Source: Ascaphus truei (lineage: Eukaryota > Chordata > Amphibia > Anura > Ascaphidae). Taken from it: 64,000 nucleotides of DNA. Of the stretch, positions 55,482 to 64,000 are shown one piece after another; within the stretch, counting starts at the first letter, position 1; each line of letters opens with the position of its first letter. Below the pieces are notes generated by a model, which was not told where the DNA came from, did not search any database, and saw nothing but the letters and a program-made list of their open reading frames with translations. The translations under genes were made by a program, and so were the position numbers. Location: positions 295,123,198-295,187,197 of the forward strand of contig CM071567.1 in NCBI GenBank assembly GCA_036426205.1. Reading direction: 5' to 3'.

Positions 55482-56204
55482 AATAAAAATGGTTTTAAAA
55501 ATAATTTTTAATGTGCCAATATTTGCGCCAAGAGAGCAGCGGATCTCTCTCTGCTGCAAACACATCTCGGCAGGGGACGGCTTCTCGGCAGCTTCTCGCC
55601 AGGCAGCCGTCTCGCCACCGGTTACTAGCCATTTTATCAAATGGTGGTGGCGCATTCATTCGCCAGGGATTCGCCCCTTACAGCATACAGCGAGTTTAAC
55701 ACGCCAAAAACATGGCTAATTGCTAAACTGGCTAATGCATTTTTTCGCTGCTTACTGCATGATACCCTTAGTGGCTGTCTGACTGCATGTGACAGGGGTG
55801 AAAGGGCAGTCCCCAGAGGCTGCTGGGGATCGTAGTCCACTCAGGACCTCTTTTCTATTAGCGCCGCATGCGCAATCTCTACTGCTCATGTCTGAAGCTG
55901 TAATGGCGCCGCTACTCTTAACTGAGCATGCGCAACTTCCAAGAGCTCTTGCACACATGTAATTGCCACCTCTATGCTTGCCAACCTCTGTGCATTGCAC
56001 TGCACAGGCGCCAACCTCAACATGGCCGCCGCGACTGCTCTGCTTACGCGCAAGCCTCCGCACATGCGCGAACACATTAAACATGGCGGGGTCCTGCCGC
56101 AACTGCCACCGGGAGCCCCCGGAAACGAGCTCGCCCCCGCAGCAGCACACACTCAAGGGGGAAAGAAACCTGCAGACAGGGGGACCAGGGGGACACTGGC
56201 TACA

Positions 56205-57282
56205 GGTATATAATAACAAAGTTTACTGAACACACACATATAATATAACAACCCGTACCACACTGTACAATGCATACCCAGCCCAGGACCACTAGTGAGT
56301 GTCCCAAAGTACATTGGGTGCTAGGCACCAATACCCTGATGTCCTTTTCCCAATGTCGAGGCCTACCCAAAAGTGTAGGGAGTAGCGATACCCTGTGAGC
56401 TGTTGGTGCACTTTGTTGAGGTACCTGGCGAGTACTCCAGTACTCGGTGCGACCGACTTAACGGTAAAGATCTGCTGATCCAGTGATGTCGTCATCCACA
56501 ATGGTGTCTGCTTCTGCATTGGGTGAACTCCGGTAGGAGGGTCTCACGTTTAAGAGTCTTTAATAACACTGTGGTGGCCTGGTCCCAGACCACAGGCCGC
56601 GAATCACCACGCGGCATCGTCACTGTGTCCCTGATACTAACAGTAAAATGGGGAAGCGGCCCTATCATGGGGCCTTTCCTGAAGCAACCACAAACTCCCT
56701 TGATTGGGGCCTATCTGGGACCTAAGGGGGCTTCTCTGGCCTACTCTGAGTGCCACTAACACTCAGACCCTACCTTCCCCTTGTCTGTCCTAGCTCCAAC
56801 TGCTCCCTCGCGCTCTCAGCTCACCACATGTAGCAAATCTCCTCACAGTCAATCCTCTAACCCTATTGGTTGCACTGCGCCCTATGATCTGCTGCCCCAG
56901 GGGATTCTGGGGTATGTAGTTCTCATGTGGAACAATATACAAAATGGCCACCTTAAAACCGTGCCAGTGTGCATGCACCCACTCCCGTAATGGCCGCCAG
57001 GGTGTCTCTGTTACTCAGAGCATGCGCAAAGCCTCGATGCGCATGTGTGACAAATCCAATATGGCGGCGCCCTGTACCTGCGTCTGCCCGTAGCCTGAGC
57101 ATCGGAGCAGCCTCCCTGGCTACATGCAGCCCCTAATGCACCAAGGACAAGGAGCCCTCCTCCCTGCACTGCCCCAACCGTTGCCGTAGCACTCCCGGAC
57201 CTGCTCCCGCAGCCCCCACCAGAGGTGTTCTGATAGCCGTCCCCCTCGCGCACCCCGGAGGTAAGAGAGGGACCTGGCTACA
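56205..57282 (-). repeat. LTR B, Gypsy family, minus strand
   Basis: Ends GACCTGGCTACA at 57282. CCAAAGTACATTGGGTGCTA at 56306 is the inverse of the plus LTR block CCCAGCACCCAGGTACTTTGG (one gap), and AGGCACCAAT follows as expected. NRF1-like GCATGCGCAAAG (57021) and GATGCGCATGTG (57036) occur near the U3 side. Lies head-to-tail with LTR A with no coding region between, so the pair is an LTR array or nested solo LTRs. Confidence 0.65.
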
Positions 57283-57753
57283 TATACATGGTGCAAGACT
57301 TCCTAAATCAAATGTTGTCTCGGTCGTTTTTGCTGTGTGCTGATCTTTAGGCAGGTTTTAAAACCATAGTCTACACTAGTGGAGATCTTAAATTGATATG
57401 TTGCACTGTACAAAGGATCTACTTTGTATGTATATCTTAATTTGTGTTGCACCATACATGTCCATAATGCTTCACAGCAGTAATAAACACAATAACATAA
57501 GGCATAATGGGAATAAGAGTTTCAAACATAAAAGTAAACATTATGGAAAAATAGTTCCTGCCACAAAGAGCTTACAATCTACAGTAAGTGCAATTTGCAG
57601 CACCTGAAATATATTCGGTAGCAGAATATTATATAGTAGCTTGGAAGAACTTTTTGGTGGATACCCTGCCAGATGTAGCTCTGGTTTGTGGTTGACCTGG
57701 GACTGTTTCTGAATGTGAAGGAAAGACGTATCTACTGGGTGATGATTATTATA
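57283..57753. other. AT-rich sequence with an L2 3' tail
   Basis: CAAAGAGCTTACAATCTACA near 57565 is the minus-strand L2-type tail; from about 57430 to 57590 this is a 3' UTR fragment. The rest shows nothing. Confidence 0.45.
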
Positions 57754-59035
57754 ATTATAGGCTAAATCTGGTAAATTCCGGGCATTATTGAAATCCCTGC
57801 TCTCTTATTGGTTAAAATTCCAGGCATTATCCATTCAGTAATGGCCCGGAATTGTTGTCACCATGCCAAGTTTGTCAGCCAATCAGCTTTCAGTTCTCAT
57901 TCATAAAGAGTGAGATCAGCTCTCAGACAGGGGAGGTGATTGGACAGGAGGCACCAGCAAGACACTGACACCTCCCCCACCCTACTTGCCGAGAGCTCCA
58001 CAGAGGAGAGTGATGGGAAAGGTTTGTGTGTCTGTTTTGTGTTTTGTGGGTGTAAAGGGGGCCAACAGAGTGTTTTATTGGTGTTTGTCTTCTGTTGGTG
58101 TGTGTTTTGTGGGTATAGACGGGGCAGCAGAGTCTGTTTTGTTGGTGTATGTCTGCTGTGTGTGTTTTGTGGGTGTAGACTGGGGGCTGCAGTGTGTGTG
58201 TCTTCAGTGTGTGTTTTGTGGGTGGAGGAGGGGTGCAGAGTGTTTTGTTGGTGTGTATGTCTGCAGTTTGTGTAGAGAGGGGGCTGCTGGTGTGTGTTTT
58301 GTGGGGGTAGAGGTGTCAGAGTCTGTTTTGTTGGTTTGTGTGTGTCTGTAGTGTGTGTTTTGTGGGTGGAGGAGGGGTTCAGTGTTGTGTGTGGGCAGCT
58401 GCAGTGGGTGTAGAGGGGGTTGCTGGTGTGTGTTTTGTGGATGTAGAGGGGGCAGCAGTGTGTTTTGTTGGTGTGTGTGTCTGCAGTGTGTTTTTGTGGG
58501 TGTAGCGGTGGCTGCAGTGTGTGTGTCTGTCAGTGGGTGTAAAGGGTGGAGGAGGGTTGCAGTGTGTTTTGGTGTGTGGGTGTCTGCAGTTTTGTGGGTT
58601 TACTGGGGGCTGCAGTGTCTTTGTGGTTGTAGAGGGGGGCTGTTGTTTGTGGGGGGGGGCTGCTGTGTGTGGGGGGTGTGTGTGTGTTTTGTGAGATTAT
58701 AGCAGGGGAGCGCAATCTTTTTCAGCTGCCCGCCCCCCATTGCTCTCGCGCCCCCCTCACCTTGCTCGGCGGCGTCAAATAACATTGTGGGGGTCACGTG
58801 ATGTGACATCATGTGACCCGTTGTTGTGGAGATGGACATGGCAACGTGTCCATACAGCTCTTCAGAATCCCGATAATTTAGTTGCAGAGGTCTCACGCGA
58901 TCCCACGATATTTAATTTAAATGCCTGGGGGAAGAGTGTGGGGCCTCTGCAACTGCCCGCACCCCCCCCCCCTTGGGGGAACGCCCTCCAGTTTGCACAC
59001 TGTTGGTGTAGAGAGTGGAGGAGGGCTGCAGAATG
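57754..59035 (+). repeat. satellite-bearing repeat R, copy B, split by a hAT MITE
   Basis: ATTATAGGCTAAATCTGGT starts the part shared with copy A (15627), including AATTCCGGGCATTATTGAAA, the inverted TTCAGTAATGGCCCGGAATT, and GATTGGACAGGAGGCA. The satellite (TGTGTTTTGTGGGTGTAGAG units) runs to 58702 and resumes at 59006 (GTGTAGAGAGTGGAGGAGGG) after the hAT MITE. ORFs across it are composition artefacts. Confidence 0.78.
58703..59005. mobile_element. 303-bp hAT MITE inside repeat R
   Basis: Ends CAGGGGAGCGCAATC and, from the right, CAACAGTGTGCAAAC; the interior includes GTGGGGCCTCTGCAACTG and GTTGCAGAGGTCTCAC arms around TTTAATTTAAATG, as at 13703-13866. Left flank GATTATAG and right flank GTGTAGAG agree at five of eight positions and both align to the same satellite unit, so they are probably a decayed duplication. 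Confidence 0.7.
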
Positions 59036-61190
59036 TAATGAATTCTACTTACATACAGTATCTTTTAGTTACAATATAATGAAGGCATCTTTAACTATGA
59101 TATAACAGTGCTACAGAAAGACTGTAGTTGCAATAAAAAACGCAGCACATGTTGTAGCATCTGTGGGTCTTCCTAAAAATAACCCACAAATTGTAACCGT
59201 TGAATGTAAACACTAGCCGCTACTTGCCTAAATATCTGGTTTTCCGTCATTTTATTCCTTACTAATCTGCAGCCAAAACCTAAGATAAAAAGTAATTTTA
59301 CTTACCTCTAATTCTCAGGTCAGGTTACTTTCATTCTGCAGCTGCTCGTCATGTATTTGTCACAGGTTCACAATAACACAGTTAAAAAAAGAAATAAGGC
59401 GTACTTAACCTGCTCCATCATGTAAAAATATTGCTTAGATGAAGGAAATAGATGTCTCCATAAAACGTTTACTTACTGTGCATTTTTCACCGGGGAAAAT
59501 AATTCAGCTCGCATGTGATTGTGTGGTTTTGCAGTGTTCAGCGCATAAAATAAACTTCCATTTAGGCTTAATTTTGCTACCTCCAGCTATGCATGTAAGT
59601 TTACACAAGTCAAGAGTGGTCAGAGTCAACTCTAAAAAGGCATTTAAGCCTTTAATGAACAATTTACAGTATACCTTTTTAGAGAGAGAAGCACAGGAAG
59701 ATATCCAGCCTTTAAGTGTAGAATTAACTCTGCAGTGTGAACTGGTCAGGATGATGCTATTAAATTGAAGTAGTATTTGGTGTTATTGCTTTGCATAAGT
59801 ATATAAAATGGGAATATTGGGACCGGAATAACACAACCCCCTCCAGTTTGAAAATAAAATCTAAACTAAGGGAAAAAGATGGCTTAAAAACCTTTATGTT
59901 AAAGGAGCAATCCATGGAATATCCTACATGTGTGTGTGTTTTTTTTTTATAAATCAGGTTTGCTTTTATTCAACTCTTAATGCCATTTTTTATTAGTTTT
60001 AATACAATAAGCATCCTTTGTTTTCTATAGCAGATTTTAAAACACTTCCCCAGCAGTCCAAGATCTTTGCAACACTTTCCTGTTTGTGATAATTTGTTGA
60101 CAATATTCCCATCAATTAGAGCTGCAAACTGTAACAATAAATAATGTTACCTTAGTAATATAAGAATACAATGTAGGTGCTGAGTTACACTCTGAAGGAT
60201 TGATTGAAACTGAAAGGCAGCCATTTAGTGACCCCTGTGAAGCAGGATCTTTGCTGATCAATTACGGAATAACAAATCGATCTGCAGCTTAGGTAATTAA
60301 TTTCCAATAAAGGTATTCAAAGGTTACATATATTAAGAAAACATTTTTTTTTATATAAAAAGTGCCGATTGGATTCCCTCTTAACCTTTGAAAGCTGCAC
60401 TCTCCACAAGCTGCAGTAAGTACAGTATATACCGTATTCACAATCAAGTGAAAACACTCATCTATTTAACATGTAACCAAAACGTTACCTTTCAGGCCTG
60501 AAAACTGTGCTTTGAACTGAACAAGTCCAGCTGCCATCCTGCTGGGGTTACTTGAATCATGTACAGTATTTGTGCATATTTAACGGTTAAGAGGTAGCTA
60601 GCTGTTAATGTTATGATTATATGTTGTGGTTACAAGGCTGCTATAAGAAATGTCTGCATAGCAGTCAGTAATGAGTGCGAATGTTCTCATTATTTCAAAA
60701 ACCTTATTAAAAAGGGCTGAAAAGAAATCCTAAGCATGTATGTAATAAAGTAGATGAAGGTAACATGTTATAATATTTATATATATTTTTGCAATAACAA
60801 ATCAGAATTTAAAGTATTTTAATTAAAGTGCAGATACAGTACATTATTATCCTTTCATATCACATGAACACAGTTGCTGTATATCTCATAGGTGAATAAA
60901 GACTACATTTTCCATTGTAAATACACCACTTAAAAGTTTCAGATGGTCCTTGAAATCTTAAGACGGGAACAGATGGTTTGGCAAGTGTTCATTCAACCCT
61001 TAAGCAAATACAGTGAATGATTAGTTCAAAACATATCCCACATAATTAGTTGAAAACATATTTTATTAGTTAATCCACATAATTTAGATACGTCTCATCA
61101 AACCAGATATAAGACGTTTGACCTTTAGAGAAGCTGAACTTTATCATACTGAAATATTATGTAACCCTCCCTGCCCAGCTCCTGGGGATG
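59036..61190. other. AT-rich unique sequence, no gene seen
   Basis: No domain in the longer frames (for example 59439-59768). Simple tracts only. Confidence 0.5.
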
Positions 61191-61560
61191 CACAGTGTTT
61201 GGCTACTCAGCATAGTTCACCTCAATTCAGGGTGCTGGATTCAGGCGGCTTGATGGTGACATAGCAATGGTGAAAATGTTGGGCACCAGGAACTTTTGAA
61301 GCACAGCCCAGTCTTTATTCAGGTCCCCAGGCACGGGGACACCTCACACACATATGTGACATAGTTGTATGTTGCTTATCATACTCTTGGTTACTCATTG
61401 ACATGGTGCTACCCTGAGTGCCCACTCAACACTCAAAGGGAGGTGCATGCCCTTGGCTGTTTTACTTGACTGGACCAGGCCCTCCTATGGAGTAACGTCC
61501 ACTATACCTGTCTACTTTGGGCCCTTACAGGGAACCTGACTGGTTCTGTGGAGGTAAATG
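61190..61560 (-). repeat. diverged LTR-like fragment
   Basis: CTGAGTGCCCACTCAACACTC near 61415 parallels CTGAGTGCCACTAACACTCA of LTR B near 56745, and GACTGGACCAGGCCC near 61470 is loosely like the LTR B GGCCTGGTCCCAGACC inverse. TCTTTATTCAGG near 61312 could be an inverted polyadenylation region. Probably an older relative of the same LTR family. Confidence 0.4.
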
Positions 61561-61754
61561 ATTATATTTCATTCCTAATTGGGAACTGCCACTTCCCTAC
61601 TGGTTTTAGGAGAATATGTAGGTTGATCTGCCTGTAGAGGTAGAACATAGAAGCAAAGGCGCACTGCCAGAGAGTCAGGTGGTGCAAAAAATAGAATCCA
61701 TTTATTTCAGAACATCTCTGATAACAAACATAACCCCAGGGGGGGCAACAACCA

Positions 61755-61797
61755 ACCTCCTACGCGTTTCGGATGGGTAGGTCCTTTATCAAGGAGT
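61755..61797 (-). ncRNA. hammerhead-ribozyme-like motif near Penelope 5' region
   Basis: Minus strand: helix I ACUCC, core UUGAUAA, helix II GGA with UCC, GAAA, 2-bp helix III AC-GC-GU, cleavage-like GUA, helix I partner GGAG. Helix I pairs CUCC/GGAG. Two core bases differ from CUGAUGA. It lies on the strand opposite to the RT ORF, which is not the simple expectation. Confidence 0.45.
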
Positions 61798-62001
61798 GTG
61801 GAACATATTATGAACAGGGCACCCTATATACCCCCAGTAAACAAGGCTGAATCAAATCAAATCACCTGGTAAAATTTCTTCAAAAACCCCCATTGCGCAT
61901 GCGCGTGACGTCACGGAGGGCGCCGCCGTCGCAAATGAAAGCATCCCTTTCTTGGCACGCCCCCCCCGCGTGGCAGGAGATCGGCGATACCCCGTGCGTG
62001 A

Positions 62002-63369
62002 AGGCAAAGCGACAAGAGGCTCCAAAACAGCGAGACGGTGATCAACAACCTCTCGGATTACTCTTTAACCCTTGCAGAAACAAGCGTCCTACAGAAGGGC
62101 CTGTCTTTTGTGCCAACTCATATGCAGGATTCTTTTGATTGGGAGGTGGACATGTGCATACTGCATAGACAATTGAAGTTAAAAGACTTCTTTTCAAAGA
62201 ACAACAATACTGACCCATTCGGTGGTGTCACTCTTAACCCATTTAAAACCAAGAGCACCTTTGACCCACACTCGGTGAATCCGAACATCACTGCGTTCAT
62301 AAACCTGGTAACCAAGGATACACGTAGAAACTTGAAGAACCACAAGACCAGTTTCTTCAATTTGTCTAGAGATGAGCGATCAGCCCTCAAGACGTTACGG
62401 GATAACAAAATGATCATGGTGAGAGCTGCGGACAAGGGTGGTGGGATTGTTGTACTAAACTACCAATACTACAAACAGGAGATTGAGCAGCAGCTCGCGG
62501 TTGTGCATCATTATAAACGCCTTTCTGGGGATCCTACGATGACCTATAAGAAGGAAATCGATGGCATCATTCGACTTGGGCTTGACAACGCCTGGATTAC
62601 AGAAGAAACTAGCCAATTCCTGACTCAGGACTATCCAGTGATGCCAGTGTTATACACTCTCCCCAAAGTGCACAAGTCTACAGTTGCACCGCCGGGCAGA
62701 CCTATCATCTCGGCCCGGGGTTCATTATGCCATCCTCTCTCCCAATTTGTGGACTTTTACCTACAGCCACTGGTAGCCAAAATGGGTTCCTACATCCAGG
62801 ATACCACGGATTTCATCAAGCAGCTCAGTCATCTATCAGTTGACACGTCGGATTGTATCTTTGCCACGTTAGATGTGTCCAGTCTGTACACTAATATCCC
62901 CCACGAAGAGGGTCTGGAAGCAGGCCGAACTAAATTACAAGAACTTGGTGTGGAGCAAGGCCCTCCAGTGGAGTTCCTCATGTTACTTATCGAAGTCATT
63001 CTCCATAAAAACTTTTTTAAATTTGAAAAACATCACCATTTACAGCTAACTGGTACGGCCATGGGCTCTAATATGGCACCGTCTTATGCAAATCTTTTTA
63101 TGGATTTGTATGAGCGGATGCACATATTACATGACATAACCTATGGACAGTATATTGCCAAATACCTCCGCTACATCGATGATGTCTTTTTCCTGTGGAC
63201 TGGCAGTGAAGAGGATCTGTTGGCGTTTGTTGCTGTTTTGAACAGCATCCCCTCCACTATTCACTTTACTCTCAATTATAACAACAAGGAAATTGCTTTT
63301 CTTGACACTATAGTGTATAAAACTGGTGGTAAGCTGGCCACCAGACTATACCGGAAGAGTACCGATTAG
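62002..63369 (+). pseudogene. Penelope-like reverse transcriptase
   Basis: The frame is open from 62002, without ATG until internal codons; a GTG at 62038 begins the conserved VINNLSDYSLTLAE start. Boxes in order: RAADKGGGIVV (about 62424-62456), LPKVHKS (62660-62680), PGRPIISARGS, FATLDVSSLYTNIPH (motif A), GTAMGSNMAPSYANLFM (motif B, near 63054-63104) and YIDDVFFLW (motif C, near 63174-63200), so both catalytic aspartates survive. Core and length fit Penelope RTs, which are related to telomerase. A TAG at 63367 ends the frame before TDxNSLL. The RT copies element RNA at chromosome ends or nicks. Confidence 0.9.
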
Positions 63370-64000
63370 AACTCTCTCTTGTGTTCAGCTAGTCACCATC
63401 CCATACCGCTGAAGAGGGGTCTCCCGTATTCCCAACTTTTAAGAGTTAAGAGAATTACCACAGATCCGGAGGAGACAGATAGGGCCCTAACTCAGATGGC
63501 CATACGCTTTCGGGAGAGGGGCTATTCCGCCAAGGATATTAATTTTGCCCTACAGAAGGATGGACAGATCGATAGGAGTGAGTTACTGACACCATCACCC
63601 AGAAGACCAGTTACCATTAGGCTCAATATAGTTAGTACATTCAGTACGGCTACAAATAGCATCAAGCGCTGTATTCGAGATAATTGGCGCATTTTGGAGA
63701 ATGATGATAGGATTGGCGCATGTGCTAAGGAACCCCCTTTATTCTGTTTTCGCCGTGGCCCCAGTATTGGTGATTTGGTTACTGGGTCTGATCCAACAGA
63801 GAAATATGCCACTCCGACTTCCTGGTTAGCCAAAAAACCTGGTTCTTATCGATGCCACGGCTGTACAAATTGCCAATATATGCAACTTGGCCTGAGTTAT
63901 AATCACCCTCATAGTGGTACACCGGTCAAAATCAAACACACACTAAATTGTGAATCAAAATTTGTGGTGTACTTTATTAGGTGTCCTTGTGGATTGCTGT
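63370..64000 (+). pseudogene. Penelope-like linker and start of GIY-YIG endonuclease
   Basis: The RT frame continues after the stop to the end of the window without further breaks: NSLLCSASHHPIPLKRGLPY, an LRVKRITTDPEE helix region, KSPGSYRCHGC-like Cys cluster (CHGCTNC near 63850-63870), KHTLNCESKFVVYFIRCPCG. The last residues mark the entrance to the GIY-YIG nuclease, whose catalytic residues lie beyond 64000. The GIY-YIG nuclease nicks DNA for target-primed copying. Confidence 0.85.

Larger units (their letters stand above)
54610..55760. mobile_element. palindromic-family member E4 inside LTR A
   Basis: Carries P2 (54661-54712), P3-like (54782-54832), hairpin H5 (54862-55113), another P3 (55141-55185) and hairpin H6 (55216-55481). 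Clear terminal repeats are not visible, so the ends are set only by where LTR similarity stops and resumes. Confidence 0.6.
53578..56204 (-). repeat. LTR A, Gypsy family, minus strand, split by E4
   Basis: It ends GGACACTGGCTACA at 56204, the inverse of a TGTAGCCAG start, like the plus LTR start TGTAGCAAGG. Blocks match the plus LTR inverted: GCCTCCGCCTATGGTAGCCTGGGG near 53636 (plus: CCCCAGGCTCCCAGTGGCGG at 31318) and GCAGCGCTTCCACCTG near 53689 (plus: GGTGGAGGCGCTG). A second copy of the GCGCCTCCACCT box at 53920 shows an internal duplication. GCATGCGCAA sites occur at 55866 and 55927. E4 interrupts it from about 54610 to 55760. Confidence 0.6.
61640..64000 (+). mobile_element. Penelope-like retroelement, right part cut by window edge
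   Basis: A 5' region with ACGCGTTTCGGATGGGTAGG (61763) and a CpG-rich leader holding TGCGCATGCGCGTGACGTCA (61893-61912; NRF1-like plus CRE-like) precedes an RT ORF and a linker with the CHGCTNC motif typical ahead of the GIY-YIG domain. The window ends at RCPCGLL, right at the GIY-YIG start. One in-frame stop (63367) is the only visible break. Family order (RT, linker, GIY-YIG) is that of Penelope-like elements. Confidence 0.88.

Noticed and set aside
58530..58896. Possible coding frames next to repeat R copy B
   Set aside because: Composed of satellite and hAT MITE sequence; no conserved domain.

Overview
This window is vertebrate nuclear DNA, most likely from an anuran amphibian. It has no compact operons. 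Most of it is AT-rich, gene-free sequence packed with nested transposable elements: L2/CR1 and L1 LINEs, a Penelope-like element, Ty3/Gypsy LTR sequences, a tyrosine-recombinase fragment, and many hAT and PIF/Harbinger-type non-autonomous elements. I found no convincing host exon, tRNA, rRNA or CRISPR array. The clade assignment is an inference from the repeat types; the species cannot be named from the sequence.

Layout. 0-14 kb: AT-rich DNA with an L2 3' fragment (2.87-3.97 kb), a G-rich/(GT)n block (4.9-6.2 kb), a long dead L2 copy (7.67-11.69 kb) that carries two nested DNA elements, and a minus-strand L2/CR1-like LINE (12.24-13.70 kb). 14-20 kb: a 1.26-kb hAT element, a satellite-bearing repeat (copy A), a 2.9-kb palindromic foldback element (E1, 16501-19425, 8-bp target duplication) with a 177-bp Harbinger MITE nested in one terminal arm, and a 314-bp hAT MITE with a perfect 8-bp duplication. 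20-30 kb: mostly unique intergenic or intronic-looking sequence with small foldbacks and an inverted relative of the palindromic family (E2). 30.16-37.04 kb: a 5' LTR and a broken gag-pol of a Ty3/Gypsy element whose gag start resembles PNMA proteins. 37-41 kb: GA-rich satellite and two L2 tails. 41.39-48.08 kb: an L1-type LINE with a perfect 17-bp duplication, inserted at the edge of a foldback that carries hammerhead-ribozyme-like motifs. 49.50-52.31 kb: a 2.8-kb Harbinger-ended element (E3, TAA duplication) holding a roughly 628-bp palindrome with six symmetric TGACGTCA sites; it sits next to a DIRS/Ngaro-like tyrosine-recombinase fragment. 53.6-57.3 kb: two minus-strand LTRs related to the Gypsy LTR, one split by another palindromic-family copy (E4). 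57.75-59.03 kb: satellite-bearing repeat copy B, split by a hAT MITE. 61.6-64.0 kb: a Penelope-like element that runs off the right edge, with an intact YIDD reverse-transcriptase box and one in-frame stop.

The elements do not work together as a pathway; their nesting gives a relative chronology. The most unusual material is the palindromic family E1-E4. Its members share three internal hairpin modules, but E1 and E3 have different terminal repeats and different target-duplication lengths (8 bp and 3 bp). That suggests one internal hairpin cassette has been carried by unrelated transposase systems. Other points of interest are the tandem repeat block that replaces the first half of the L1 endonuclease, the hammerhead-like motifs, and the symmetric CRE/CCAAT palindrome.
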